The notes: a model not told the origin generated them from the sequence alone. 64,000 nt of DNA from an uncultured Actinomyces sp. (GCA_938014245.1 CALLSD010000048.1:186001-250000), one strand, 5' to 3'; counted from the stretch's first letter, positions 1-6,883 are shown. Made by a program: numbers and translations.

Positions 1-92
1 GAGGAAAAGGGGGGGCTGGAAACTGCAATATTGCGCAAGAAGTAGCTAATTGAAAGTTGCTCGTTGGCGAAGGAAGATCGAAAACATGTTTA

Positions 93-611
93 TTAAATTT
101 CGTCGGTATGTCTCCTTAGAATTAGGGGAGTATCGACTGGAAGGAAAGTCTGATGGGCGCAGTCGCTGAAGATGTCAAAAGTGCATGGAGTTTTGTCCTG
201 AACCAAATTCGGAACGGCGATAACAATTGGGATCAGGTGACTGAGTTCGTCGAAGACACGGTAAACGTCATCACTGTTCTTGAAAATGCAAACGCCTCGT
301 TCCTTAATGCTTTCGGCGACGTAGTCAAGGACTCCATCAATGTAGGAGAGGTTGAGGTCCTCGACTACCCTCGTCACGTTTCGCAAGTCATGCAGGACTT
401 CGACGCTCAATTGAGGGGCAGGCCCGTTCAGGGGGTGACCTGGTAGGGGAAACCCTTCCAGGTCATGCCCTTCACTAGAGATGGTGTTGTCGATGTCGAA
501 GCTGCAAAACTTGCGTTCGTGAACTGCAAGAAGGGCGTCTGGTTTGGTGAAGTCTTCTTGCATTACGCCCCGATTGTTAACCGCGTTCTCGTCAGCGTTG
601 ACGGCACTCAC
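93..611 (-). CDS. hypothetical protein of accessory region
   Basis: No family recognised. The 172-residue product is acidic, with a helical-looking middle (residues about 75-130) that alternates hydrophobic and charged residues. Codons on this strand (many GTC, CTC, GAC, TAC) look more gene-like than the two plus-strand ORFs covering the same DNA (153-446 and 465-743), so the minus strand is preferred. The GTG start has no clear Shine-Dalgarno; an internal ATG about 16 codons later is a possible alternative. It lies left of the tRNA-Arg remnant at 1126-1155 and so belongs to the older, outer integrated segment, which continues beyond the window edge. Confidence 0.4.
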   Translation of the reverse strand: MSAVNADENAVNNRGVMQEDFTKPDALLAVHERKFCSFDIDNTISSEGHDLEGFPLPGHPLNGPAPQLSVEVLHDLRNVTRVVEDLNLSYIDGVLDYVAESIKERGVCIFKNSDDVYRVFDELSHLIPIVIAVPNLVQDKTPCTFDIFSDCAHQTFLPVDTPLILRRHTDEI

Positions 612-832
612 TTCATTGGATGCATTGCGGGAACTCGAACCATGGATGCTCTCGAAATGATCGCGCTTGGCGACAGCGGGACGATCTGCACCACGGGGTA
701 CCTTAATTCCACTGGCAATAGCGTGAAAGTAGGCGCGGTCTAACCGTTCGCAGTACAGGTAACAGTGGTGTTGGAGAGGAAAGACGGTTAGGTAATTTGG
801 TTATCGGGTTGCATCGCAATGTGATAATCGAA

Positions 833-884
833 TAATTATTAGCTAATTATTGTATGTAGTTTGATTATCGAATATACTAACTGG
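833..884 (+). promoter_or_regulatory. promoter and operator-like palindrome for HTH gene
   Basis: TTGTAT (850-855) and TATACT (873-878) are 17 bp apart, and the -10 box lies 6 nt from the ATG at 885, predicting a leaderless transcript. Just upstream TAATTA (833-838) and TAATTA (844-849) flank TTAGC, with an inner TTAGCTAA palindrome (839-846). GATTATCGAATA-like motifs repeat nearby (about 822-832 and 863-873). This fits an autoregulated operator, by inference. Confidence 0.5.
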
Positions 885-1175
885 ATGAATATGGCACGTT
901 TAGGACGTTCACTTAACGACGTTGTCTGTGAGAACATTCGGATTGAGGCTGCGCGGCGCGGGTATACACAATCGGCGTTAGCACGGGCGATTGAAATGTC
1001 ACAGCCAGCAATTAATCAACGCTGGCGCGGAATGACACGCTGGCAGCTTGATGAGCTTGATGCTATTGCTCGCTTGTTCGGCGTGCCGGTTACATATCTA
1101 GTTAGCGACAATGCGCCGGTTGTGCCCCCCGACAGGACTCGATCCTGCAAACTCGTGAACAGGGCCCGCAAGTGA
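885..1175 (+). CDS. small Cro/CI-type HTH regulator overlapping tRNA-Arg remnant
   Basis: A 96-residue protein with a helix-turn-helix of the XRE/Cro kind at about residues 15-70, containing RRGYTQSALARAIEMSQPAI followed by RWRG. It is a clear paralogue of the gene at 2894: both share an EAARRG..Q core, RWRG, and a GVPVTYLV/GVSVAYLV-DN end. The start at 885 is chosen because TATACT ends 6 nt before it (leaderless). The last 15 or so codons read through a sequence matching the 3' end of the tRNA-Arg gene (1126-1155), so the C-terminus is partly made of attachment-site DNA. Likely the repressor of an integrated element. Confidence 0.7.
   Translation: MNMARLGRSLNDVVCENIRIEAARRGYTQSALARAIEMSQPAINQRWRGMTRWQLDELDAIARLFGVPVTYLVSDNAPVVPPDRTRSCKLVNRARK
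1126..1155. repeat. tRNA-Arg 3'-end remnant (att-like direct repeat, left copy)
   Basis: This stretch matches the complement of the tRNA-Arg T-arm and acceptor at 3134-3163 with about three mismatches over 30 bp, including an identical 17-bp run CCCCCGACAGGACTCGA. There is no tRNA 5' half here. This is the layout expected when an element integrates into a tRNA 3' end and leaves a displaced copy at its far end. The two copies bound a segment of about 2.0 kb. Confidence 0.75.
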
Positions 1176-1204
1176 ATCCTTATCGTTTCCTGCGTGGTAA
1201 ACAA

Positions 1205-1426
1205 TCATTGGTCCATCTCCTCGATGAGTCCGAAAGTTTTAGAAAAGTCGATAAGTTTCTTCTCGGCTGTCAGGAGCAAGCTGCATGGGTTAAAAACATC
1301 AACGCCGGTCTCGTCATGACGGTCAAGAAGTTCAACGCGAGCCGAGTTCAGTGCGACGATCGCGTTAGTGAACGCGGTGAATAGGAAGTCCTTCTCAGAG
1401 CGGGACAAGAGCAACGGATCACTCAC
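1205..1426 (-). CDS. hypothetical 73-aa protein
   Basis: No family recognised. A small, mostly helical, soluble-looking protein. The GTG start at 1426 follows a good Shine-Dalgarno (GGAGG, 7 nt spacing) that sits inside the end of the upstream membrane-peptide gene. The two genes overlap by four bases (GTGA), a translational-coupling arrangement. The plus-strand ORF in the same place (1172-1384) is treated as a shadow. It lies in the 2-kb unit between the two tRNA-Arg repeats. Confidence 0.55.
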   Translation of the reverse strand: MSDPLLLSRSEKDFLFTAFTNAIVALNSARVELLDRHDETGVDVFNPCSLLLTAEKKLIDFSKTFGLIEEMDQ

Positions 1427-1602
1427 TTTGAAGCCTCCGACCGGTAGAGCTCACTCCCATACCAAGCGAGGGCGGTTGCGAACGCGGCGAAGTGAGGCCA
1501 AGTAATCCGATTAGAATCAACAGTGAACGACGCAACGAGCATCGAGACCAGCAGGAGAGCTAGGACGATGAACGACGCGAACAACGTTTTATTGATCTTC
1601 AT
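1423..1602 (-). CDS. small single-pass membrane protein (59 aa)
   Basis: A short reading frame of 59 codons from ATG 1602 to TGA 1423. Residues 7-27 form one strongly hydrophobic helix (FASFIVLALLLVSMLVASF), preceded by a Lys-containing N-terminus (MKINK). A purine-rich AGAAAGAGAG lies 8 nt upstream. It overlaps the next gene at 1426 by GTGA. Its start codon is only 18 bp from the divergent ATG at 1621. Function unknown; holin-like or accessory membrane peptides of small mobile elements look similar, but nothing specific identifies one. Confidence 0.5.
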   Translation of the reverse strand: MKINKTLFASFIVLALLLVSMLVASFTVDSNRITWPHFAAFATALAWYGSELYRSEASK

Positions 1603-1620
1603 GTCATAAACTCTCTTTCT

Positions 1621-2151
1621 ATGAGCAATGTCGCTGTATATCTGAATCTTTTTGTGTCCCTGCTATCGCTATGCCTCGCGTTTTATGTGGCCGTTACGTG
1701 GAGTCGACATAAAGCGGAACAAAGCGAGGGGCGGGTGTGGATCTGGGAACGGAAAGATCTAACGAACGTGGTCTATGAGGGCCAAGGCCACGCGTGGAAT
1801 GTGGTCATTTGGGAATATGACGGTGAAAAGCTGCACCACCGGGGTGCCGTGCGATATATGAAACCGTCAGATTCTTTCCAAGTCCCCATAGACCCTCATG
1901 GTTTGGAAGCGGTTTATTGTCGGTGCAAACTTTGCTGTGCGGTCGATCGTGGGCAATCTACGAGGGGGCCTAATCAAAGAAGCTGGGTAGTAGCTTGGAC
2001 ATTCGGCCCACACAGCAGATTCATAAGGATCGAGCTAGTGAATGTACCGAACAGTAGGAAGATCAGACGCGAAGCAAAGCAACTGATGCGCCAGCACAAC
2101 AAAGCGCTTCCAGTGCAGCATCTAGCTCCCACCCCGATCCTTCTTCTCTAG
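1621..2151 (+). CDS. hypothetical membrane-anchored protein (176 aa)
   Basis: No family recognised. One N-terminal membrane helix (residues about 5-27) is followed by a roughly 145-residue soluble domain rich in Trp and aromatic residues, with a CRCKLCC cysteine cluster near residues 100-106. No Shine-Dalgarno is visible before the ATG, so it may be leaderless or use a promoter inside the divergent small gene. The 3' end overlaps the convergent gene ending at 2122 by 30 bp. Part of the tRNA-bounded unit; its role could be cell-surface or superinfection-related, but that is a guess from topology only. Confidence 0.5.
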   Translation: MSNVAVYLNLFVSLLSLCLAFYVAVTWSRHKAEQSEGRVWIWERKDLTNVVYEGQGHAWNVVIWEYDGEKLHHRGAVRYMKPSDSFQVPIDPHGLEAVYCRCKLCCAVDRGQSTRGPNQRSWVVAWTFGPHSRFIRIELVNVPNSRKIRREAKQLMRQHNKALPVQHLAPTPILLL

Positions 2152-2559
2152 GACCTCAACTAGCTCATGTGTAGAGCGAACGTGTCCGAGCAAGAGCGGA
2201 AGTGCGCGGGAAGAAGCCAAAATACGAACGAAATCAACAAGAGGGAAGTGACAGGTGCAGCGGGGCTGAACGAACTGCATATAAGGCCCAACCGGAGTAT
2301 CGCTAAACAGATCGACGGCTTCCCTAAGCGGAAGATAATCAGCTAAACCGTCATATTGGCACGTGTACGTGGTCATGGTGAGAGCACCGTCTTTCGTTGA
2401 GGTGGATTGAGTAAGAAAAGCTATGTTTGCCACTGAAATCTTGCGCAGATGTTCCACGCGCTTAAGAGCGTGAAATGTTAAGAGAACAGACGCGGCTAGA
2501 AGCGCCGAAGTCAGCAACAGAGACAAGTGCGCGATTGCGTCCCACATGGGCCCGGTCAT
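2122..2559 (-). CDS. hypothetical membrane-anchored protein (145 aa)
   Basis: No family recognised. An N-terminal hydrophobic segment (residues about 8-30, rich in Leu/Ala) is followed by a cytoplasmic or extracytoplasmic domain with a CTCHF motif near residue 101. Its ATG overlaps the stop of the HTH gene at 2556-2792 by ATGA, so the two are probably one operon: regulator first, membrane protein second. It mirrors the one-helix-plus-soluble-domain plan of the convergent neighbour at 1621. Confidence 0.55.
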   Translation of the reverse strand: MTGPMWDAIAHLSLLLTSALLAASVLLTFHALKRVEHLRKISVANIAFLTQSTSTKDGALTMTTYTCQYDGLADYLPLREAVDLFSDTPVGPYMQFVQPRCTCHFPLVDFVRILASSRALPLLLGHVRSTHELVEVLEKKDRGGS

Positions 2560-2792
2560 CGGTCTTCACCTTCTTCGGTGAGCGCAGCGCCGAACATGTC
2601 AAGACCGATCGGGACGCCGATTTGAATTAGTCGGTCCAGATCATCAAGTGACCACGTGCGGATGCCGGTTATCTTTCGGCTAAGCGTTGCTTGTGTGATT
2701 TCGAGTTCAGCAGCAAGTGAACTCTGAGTAATTCCGGAATCGCGCAAATAGTTTTTGACTAGTCGCGTCACTACGGTTTGTGTTGATGTCAT
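2556..2792 (-). CDS. small XRE-type HTH regulator
   Basis: A 78-residue protein that is essentially one helix-turn-helix domain: ITQSSLAAELEITQATLSRK at about residues 21-40, followed by a W-x-L-D-D-L-D-R helix. It reads divergently from the second HTH gene at 2894, with a palindrome (TTCCATATTGGAA, 2804-2816) in the gap, an arrangement like a CI/Cro switch. It is co-transcribed with the membrane protein ending at 2122 (ATGA overlap). Confidence 0.75.
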   Translation of the reverse strand: MTSTQTVVTRLVKNYLRDSGITQSSLAAELEITQATLSRKITGIRTWSLDDLDRLIQIGVPIGLDMFGAALTEEGEDR

Positions 2793-2803
2793 GGAAAACA
2801 GTA

Positions 2804-2816
2804 TTCCATATTGGAA
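2804..2816. promoter_or_regulatory. operator-like palindrome between divergent HTH genes
   Basis: TTCCATATTGGAA is a perfect 5-bp inverted repeat around TAT. Related half-sites (GTATTGGAC, TTTCCTATTGC, GTATTGGTATA) recur across 2831-2883, so the intergenic region may hold several operator sites for one or both flanking regulators. Confidence 0.5.
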
Positions 2817-2858
2817 AACGGAAAAGCAAGACGTATTGGACTTAGATACTATTTCCTA

Positions 2859-2887
2859 TTGCTACATATGCCGTATTGGTATATGCT
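2859..2887 (+). promoter_or_regulatory. promoter of HTH gene 2894
   Basis: TTGCTA (2859-2864), a 17-bp spacer and TATGCT (2882-2887), with the -10 box ending 6 nt before ATG 2894. This predicts a leaderless mRNA, the same layout as for the paralogue at 885. Confidence 0.5.
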
Positions 2888-2893
2888 TTCCGC

Positions 2894-3193
2894 ATGAATA
2901 CAACGAACCTTGTTGATGTTGTCGCTGCAAATATTCGCGCAGAGGCGGCGCGTCGCGGCCTTTATCAGGGAGACATCGCAAGTGCGCTCGGATTGCAGCA
3001 GGCGACGATTTCAAAGCGTTGGCGCGGCGGGCGGGCGTGGCCGCTTGAAGATCTGCCAACGGTGGCAGATATTCTTGGCGTTTCGGTCGCGTATCTTGTA
3101 ACCGATAATTCGGGCGTGCCGACGGTTGTTGCGCCCCCGACAGGACTCGAACCTGCAACCTCGGGATTAGAAGGCCCTTGCTCTATCCATTGA
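2894..3193 (+). CDS. small HTH regulator reading into tRNA-Arg (antisense)
   Basis: A 99-residue HTH protein, paralogous to the gene at 885. It has the shared EAARRG core, an HTH segment GDIASALGLQQATISKRWRG and a GVSVAYLVTDN end. Start at 2894 is chosen from the promoter spacing; an earlier in-frame codon at 2876 would fall over the -10 box. The last 20 or so codons (from about 3132) are the antisense of the intact tRNA-Arg gene, and the stop lies inside the tRNA 5' half. The reading frame was thus completed by the integration site. Probably an immunity-type repressor of the element. Confidence 0.7.
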   Translation: MNTTNLVDVVAANIRAEAARRGLYQGDIASALGLQQATISKRWRGGRAWPLEDLPTVADILGVSVAYLVTDNSGVPTVVAPPTGLEPATSGLEGPCSIH

Positions 3194-3204
3194 GCTACGG
3201 AGGC
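3132..3204 (-). tRNA. tRNA-Arg (anticodon TCT)
   Basis: Acceptor stem GCCTCCG/CGGGGGC (one G-T pair), D-stem GCTC/GAGC, T-stem with loop TTCGAGT, and anticodon loop CTTCTAA giving TCT. No CCA is encoded. The anticodon stem is imperfect: AGGGC pairs with TCCCG only through its three central G-C pairs, leaving A-G and C-T mismatches at the ends. The 3' half is duplicated at 1126-1155, marking this gene as an integration target. Confidence 0.85.
3134..3163. repeat. att-like direct repeat, right copy (inside tRNA-Arg)
   Basis: The acceptor and T-arm part of tRNA-Arg, repeated with about three mismatches at 1126-1155. It marks the tRNA-proximal junction of the roughly 2-kb accessory unit. Confidence 0.75.
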
Positions 3205-3305
3205 ACACCAGTCAAGCTCTGACCGGCCTTACATAGTGTACATGGCACAAGCCGTCACACTTTCCCAATCTCTGGGCCGGCTGTGCACTTCGAAAGAAAA
3301 CAACG

Positions 3306-3311
3306 GATAAT
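3306..3311 (+). promoter_or_regulatory. candidate -10 box upstream of metF
   Basis: GATAAT lies exactly 6 nt before an ATG at 3318 that opens a 21-codon frame ending in Arg-Met-Cys-Ala. The -35 region is weak. If real, the metF transcript begins at this small leaderless ORF. Confidence 0.4.
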
Positions 3312-3317
3312 ACAGAC

Positions 3318-3383
3318 ATGCTTGAAAGAAGTTCTGGACGTAGTGCCCTTGTGGGTTCGATCCGCGCTCGAATGTGCGCCTAA
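3318..3383 (+). CDS. candidate leaderless leader peptide of metF (21 aa)
   Basis: ATG 3318 to TAA 3381-3383, 21 codons, Ser/Arg-rich and ending R-M-C-A. The upstream -10 box spacing (GATAAT, 6 nt) fits leaderless translation. The single Cys codon (3375-3377) sits inside the 5' arm of a possible hairpin TGCGC/GCGCA (3375-3379 with 3391-3395). A further GCGC at 3406-3409 could compete for pairing, an attenuator-like layout. The resemblance to the Met/Cys leader at 6815 (both end R-M-C-x) supports it, but with only one Cys and two Met codons this is a weak candidate. Confidence 0.35.
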   Translation: MLERSSGRSALVGSIRARMCA

Positions 3384-3434
3384 GTTTTCCGCGCATCCGA
3401 CCGTGGCGCTTCGTGCCGACTTCCAAGGACTTAT

Positions 3435-4385
3435 ATGACACAGCCCTCCCAATCTTCTAGTGACCTCACGACGCTGTCGTTCGAGGTCATGCCTCCCCGT
3501 AAAGAAAACCTCATTAAACCTTTCTGGGATACCGTCCAGCGTCTTCTCTCCGTTACCCCCGATTTCCTGTCGGTAACTTATGGCGCTGCAGGACAAGATC
3601 GACACAGTGCGCGCGATGTTGTGCGCTCTCTCGTGCAGGACAGCCCCGTTCAGCCCATTGCCCACCTCACCTGCGTGGGGACAACGGCGACGGAAGTCGG
3701 GGAAGTTGTTTCGGACTACTTGGACGCCGGAGTGCGGACTTTCCTTGCACTTCGCGGAGATCCTCCCGTTGGCCGTCCGGATTGGCAGCCTGCGCCCGGG
3801 GGAGTGAGTTCAGCAACCGAACTTGTCACTTTGATTCGCTCCATCGAGGCCGCGCGCTGTGCGCAATACCCCGGTGCGGCTTTGCGAGCAGCGTTCAAAC
3901 CTCTCACTATCGCTGTTGCTGCATTCCCTGCTGGTAACCCTGCGGCGGGTACCTCTCCCAATCAAGAAGTTGAACGCCTGCTTGTTAAGCAATCAGCGGG
4001 TGCTTCTTTCGCAATCACGCAGTTGTTCTGGGAGACAGATACCTACGTCAATTTCCTTGAGAAAGCACGGAGCAATGGGGTTACGATCCCGATTGTTCCC
4101 GGAATTTTGCCTCCGACCGATATTAAGCGCGTCAATCGAATGACAGAGCTGACCGGGGTTGTTTTCCCCGAGTACCTGCGTCGACGCTTGGAAAGCGCGC
4201 AATCAGTTGAGGAGATGTACTCAGTCGGCGTTTCTTTGGGAGCGCGGCTGGCTCGGGATCTTCATGAAGTAGGAGCCCCGGGTATCCACATGTATACCTT
4301 TAATAAAGCGGCACCTGCTCTCGATGTGCTTGATGCTGCTGGACTTGTTTCTGCAAGCCATTTAGACCCGTCCATTTCACGATGA
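3435..4385 (+). CDS. metF: methylenetetrahydrofolate reductase
   Basis: Reduces 5,10-methylene-THF to 5-methyl-THF, the methyl donor for MetE encoded 14 bp downstream. The 316-residue length fits the family. Visible hallmarks are the N-terminal SFEVMPPR segment, LSVTYGA near residue 45, and the FLALRGDPP motif near residue 112. An AAGGA Shine-Dalgarno precedes the ATG. The 230-bp leader has no other gene apart from the candidate leader peptide at 3318. metF-metE is a two-gene methionine operon. The protein is cytosolic and FAD-dependent by family knowledge. Confidence 0.93.
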   Translation: MTQPSQSSSDLTTLSFEVMPPRKENLIKPFWDTVQRLLSVTPDFLSVTYGAAGQDRHSARDVVRSLVQDSPVQPIAHLTCVGTTATEVGEVVSDYLDAGVRTFLALRGDPPVGRPDWQPAPGGVSSATELVTLIRSIEAARCAQYPGAALRAAFKPLTIAVAAFPAGNPAAGTSPNQEVERLLVKQSAGASFAITQLFWETDTYVNFLEKARSNGVTIPIVPGILPPTDIKRVNRMTELTGVVFPEYLRRRLESAQSVEEMYSVGVSLGARLARDLHEVGAPGIHMYTFNKAAPALDVLDAAGLVSASHLDPSISR

Positions 4386-4399
4386 CAAAGGATAAGTAA

Positions 4400-6709
4400 A
4401 TGACTCAATTCCCTACGGCGACCATCCTGGGTTACCCGCGCATCGGTCGTGGCCGCGAGCTGAAGAAGGCGCTCGAAGCCTACTGGGCGGGCCGCATTTC
4501 CGCCGAGGAACTTCGCGCGACGGAAGCTCTCCTGCGCAAGACCACGCATGACCGCCTTGTCGAGCTCGGCCTCGGCAGGGATGACGCGTCGATCCCCGAA
4601 ACCTTCGCACTCTACGACCAGGTTCTGGACGCAATCACCCTCTTGGGTGCGGTTCCCGAGCGCTACCGCTCTTTCGAAGGCTTGGACCTGCACTTTGCTC
4701 TCGCGCGTGGCAATGCGCAGGTTGCGCCCCTGGAAATGACCAAGTGGTTCGATACGAACTACCACCACCTGGTTCCCGAAATTGGCCCTGATACGCCGAT
4801 CTCTTTCGCTGATCGTACGATCGTCGAGCGCTTCCTTGCCGCCAATGAAGAAGGCACCGTTGTCCGCCCCGTTCTGGTTGGCCCCGTGACCTTCCTCGCC
4901 GTCGCTAAGGCTGATGAAGCAACTCCCGATTACGATCCCTTCGAGCGCCTTGACGATGTTGTTGCGGCATACGCAGACGTTCTCGCAGAGCTTGCCGAGG
5001 CCGGTGCTCCCTGGGTCCAGATCGATGAGCATGCGCTTGCTTCTGATAACCTCCGCGTCGATCGCGCCACTCTGATCGAATACTCGACCCGCGTCTTCCG
5101 TGCTCTGGCTGCACTCGAGAAGCGTCCTGCTCTCTTCGCTGCTATTGGTTACGGTGACGGTTCGCGCGCTGCAGCTTCTCTTCCCTCCACCGGCATTGAG
5201 GCTCTGGGCCTGGACCTGTGCCGTGGTTCTCTTCCCGAGGCCACTTCCGTGGATCTGTCCAAGGTCGCCCTCGTTGCGGGCGTCGTTGATGGCCGCAACA
5301 TTTGGCGCACCGACCTCGATGCCGCAATTGCGCGACTCGATGACGCGAAGGCACTTCACCCCGCATCCTTGGCCGTTGCCACTTCTACTTCGCTTCAGCA
5401 TGTCCCGCACGACACCGCGCTCGAAAAGTGGGACGATCCTGTGCTCGACGCGAACCTCCACGCATGGCTGGCATTCGCCGACCAGAAGGTTGCCGAGGTT
5501 GTGACCCTTGCCCGCGGCGTGCGCCAGGGCTGGGATTCCATTTCCGAGGCCGTCGAGGCGACCCGCGAGGTTCTTGCGCAGCGTGCAGCTGCTCCCGGTG
5601 TTGTTCGCCCCGAACTGCGTGAGCGTGTTGCAAAGCTGACCGAAGTCGATCGCGAGCGCGAGGACTTCGCTCTTCGCGATGAACTTCAGCGTGAGCGCCT
5701 TGACCTGCCGCTGTTGCCTACCACGACGATTGGCTCCTTCCCACAGACCACCGAGATCCGTCGGGCGCGTGCTGCTTGGGCGAAGGGTGAGCTTTCTGAC
5801 GCAGACTACGCAGAGCGTATGCGCGAAGAAATCGCTTCGGTGATTCGTCTCCAGGAAGACCTGGGACTCGATGTCCTGGTTCACGGTGAAGCTGAGCGCA
5901 ACGACATGGTTCAGTACTTTGCTGAACAACTCGATGGCTTTGCAGCAACGAAGAATGGCTGGGTGCAGTCTTATGGTTCACGTTGTACCCGTCCTTCGAT
6001 CCTGTGGGGTGACGTTGTCCGTCCTCACGCGATGACCGTTGAATGGGCACGCTATGCGCAGTCGCTGACTTCTCACCCGGTTAAGGGCATGCTGACCGGT
6101 CCGGTCACCATCATTGCGTGGTCCTTCCCGCGTAATGACTTGCCTTTGGCTCAGGTTGCTGACCAGATTGGTCTTGCCCTGCGTGACGAGGTCACTGACT
6201 TGCAGGACGCTGGAATCGCGGTTGTTCAGGTTGATGAACCCGCATTGCGCGAGCTTCTTCCTTTGGATGCTGCTCGCCACGGTGAATACCTCAAGTGGGC
6301 AGTGGATTCCTTCCGCTTGGCCACTGCTGGAGTCCGTCCCGATACGCAGATCCACACGCACCTGTGCTACTCGGAGTTTGGCCAGATTCTTGATGCAATC
6401 TTGGGCTTGGATGCGGATGTTACCTCGATTGAGGCTGCGCGTTCTCGCATGGAAGTGCTTCCTGAGCTTGCGGAGCAGGGATTCAACCACGGCGTCGGCC
6501 CGGGTGTGTGGGATATTCACTCGCCTCGAGTTCCTTCGGTGGAAGAACTCACCGAGCTGCTGACGCTGGCTGCCGAATCGATCGAGCTGCGTAATCTGTG
6601 GTCGAACCCCGACTGCGGTTTGAAGACTCGTGGTTATGCAGAGACCGAAGAATCCCTCAGGAACCTTGTCGAGGCAACGCGAATCGTGCGTGCACAGCTT
6701 GAAAACTGA
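4400..6709 (+). CDS. metE: cobalamin-independent methionine synthase
   Basis: Transfers the methyl group of 5-methyl-THF-triglutamate to homocysteine. The 769-residue product has the two-barrel MetE layout: an N-terminal folate-binding half starting TATILGYPRIGRGRELKKAL, and a C-terminal catalytic half starting around LPTTTIGSFPQT. Zinc ligands are present: His654 and Cys656 in THLCYSEF and Cys739 in NPDCGLKTR. Shine-Dalgarno AAAGGA. Very strong codon bias towards C-ending codons suggests high expression. It ends at a strong terminator-like hairpin. No cobalamin riboswitch is seen upstream. Confidence 0.97.
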   Translation: MTQFPTATILGYPRIGRGRELKKALEAYWAGRISAEELRATEALLRKTTHDRLVELGLGRDDASIPETFALYDQVLDAITLLGAVPERYRSFEGLDLHFALARGNAQVAPLEMTKWFDTNYHHLVPEIGPDTPISFADRTIVERFLAANEEGTVVRPVLVGPVTFLAVAKADEATPDYDPFERLDDVVAAYADVLAELAEAGAPWVQIDEHALASDNLRVDRATLIEYSTRVFRALAALEKRPALFAAIGYGDGSRAAASLPSTGIEALGLDLCRGSLPEATSVDLSKVALVAGVVDGRNIWRTDLDAAIARLDDAKALHPASLAVATSTSLQHVPHDTALEKWDDPVLDANLHAWLAFADQKVAEVVTLARGVRQGWDSISEAVEATREVLAQRAAAPGVVRPELRERVAKLTEVDREREDFALRDELQRERLDLPLLPTTTIGSFPQTTEIRRARAAWAKGELSDADYAERMREEIASVIRLQEDLGLDVLVHGEAERNDMVQYFAEQLDGFAATKNGWVQSYGSRCTRPSILWGDVVRPHAMTVEWARYAQSLTSHPVKGMLTGPVTIIAWSFPRNDLPLAQVADQIGLALRDEVTDLQDAGIAVVQVDEPALRELLPLDAARHGEYLKWAVDSFRLATAGVRPDTQIHTHLCYSEFGQILDAILGLDADVTSIEAARSRMEVLPELAEQGFNHGVGPGVWDIHSPRVPSVEELTELLTLAAESIELRNLWSNPDCGLKTRGYAETEESLRNLVEATRIVRAQLEN

Positions 6710-6726
6710 GTAGTTATTACTGCCTG

Positions 6727-6769
6727 AGAGGGTGGGAACATGTGGCCTATGGCCGCGTTCCCACCCTCT
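6727..6769 (+). terminator. terminator of metFE operon
   Basis: A 13-bp perfect stem, AGAGGGTGGGAAC (6727-6739) with GTTCCCACCCTCT (6757-6769), and an 18-nt loop, followed by a T-rich stretch (TGTTATTCCTTTT). Confidence 0.8.
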
Positions 6770-6780
6770 TGTTATTCCTT

Positions 6781-6808
6781 TTGACACCAGTTCAACATTC
6801 GATAGAAT
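6781..6808 (+). promoter_or_regulatory. promoter of the Met/Cys leader transcript
   Basis: Consensus TTGACA (6781-6786) and TAGAAT (6803-6808) with a 16-bp spacer. The -10 box ends 6 nt before the ATG at 6815, placing the predicted transcription start on the A of that ATG. This is one of the best promoters in the window. Confidence 0.7.
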
Positions 6809-6814
6809 AGGGCT

Positions 6815-6883
6815 ATGACTTTTAACGCGACCATGACCTGCCGCCCCATGTGCGGCTCCATGTGCTCGCGAATGTGTATGTGA
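6815..6883 (+). CDS. leaderless Met/Cys-rich leader peptide (22 aa)
   Basis: ATG 6815 to TGA 6881-6883. Of 22 residues, six are Met and four are Cys. The Cys residues fall at positions 9, 13, 17 and 21, exactly four apart, and the last three follow a Met (Met-Cys-x-x repeated: 12-13, 16-17, 20-21). A consensus promoter places the mRNA 5' end at the ATG. A 7-bp hairpin, GATTGAC (6882-6888) with GTCAATC (6898-6904), starts at the stop codon, and a second hairpin covers the start region of the downstream regulator. Cys-rich leaderless uORFs act as attenuators of sulfur genes in mycobacteria; that role here is inferred. It could also be a functional metal-binding micropeptide. Confidence 0.6.
   Translation: MTFNATMTCRPMCGSMCSRMCM

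Noticed and set aside
153..743. Two plus-strand ORFs (153-446, 465-743) in the left accessory region
   Set aside because: They overlap the 93-611 minus-strand frame, which has more gene-like codon choice; neither has a convincing ribosome site. A weak preference only.
1172..1384. 70-codon plus-strand ORF after the left tRNA repeat
   Set aside because: The opposite frame 1205-1426 has a good Shine-Dalgarno and a GTGA overlap with its upstream partner.
4262..5929. 555-codon minus-strand ORF opposite metE
   Set aside because: Antisense shadow of the strongly biased, GC-rich metE gene; the translated product is low-complexity Gly/Arg/Asn-rich with no fold-like pattern.
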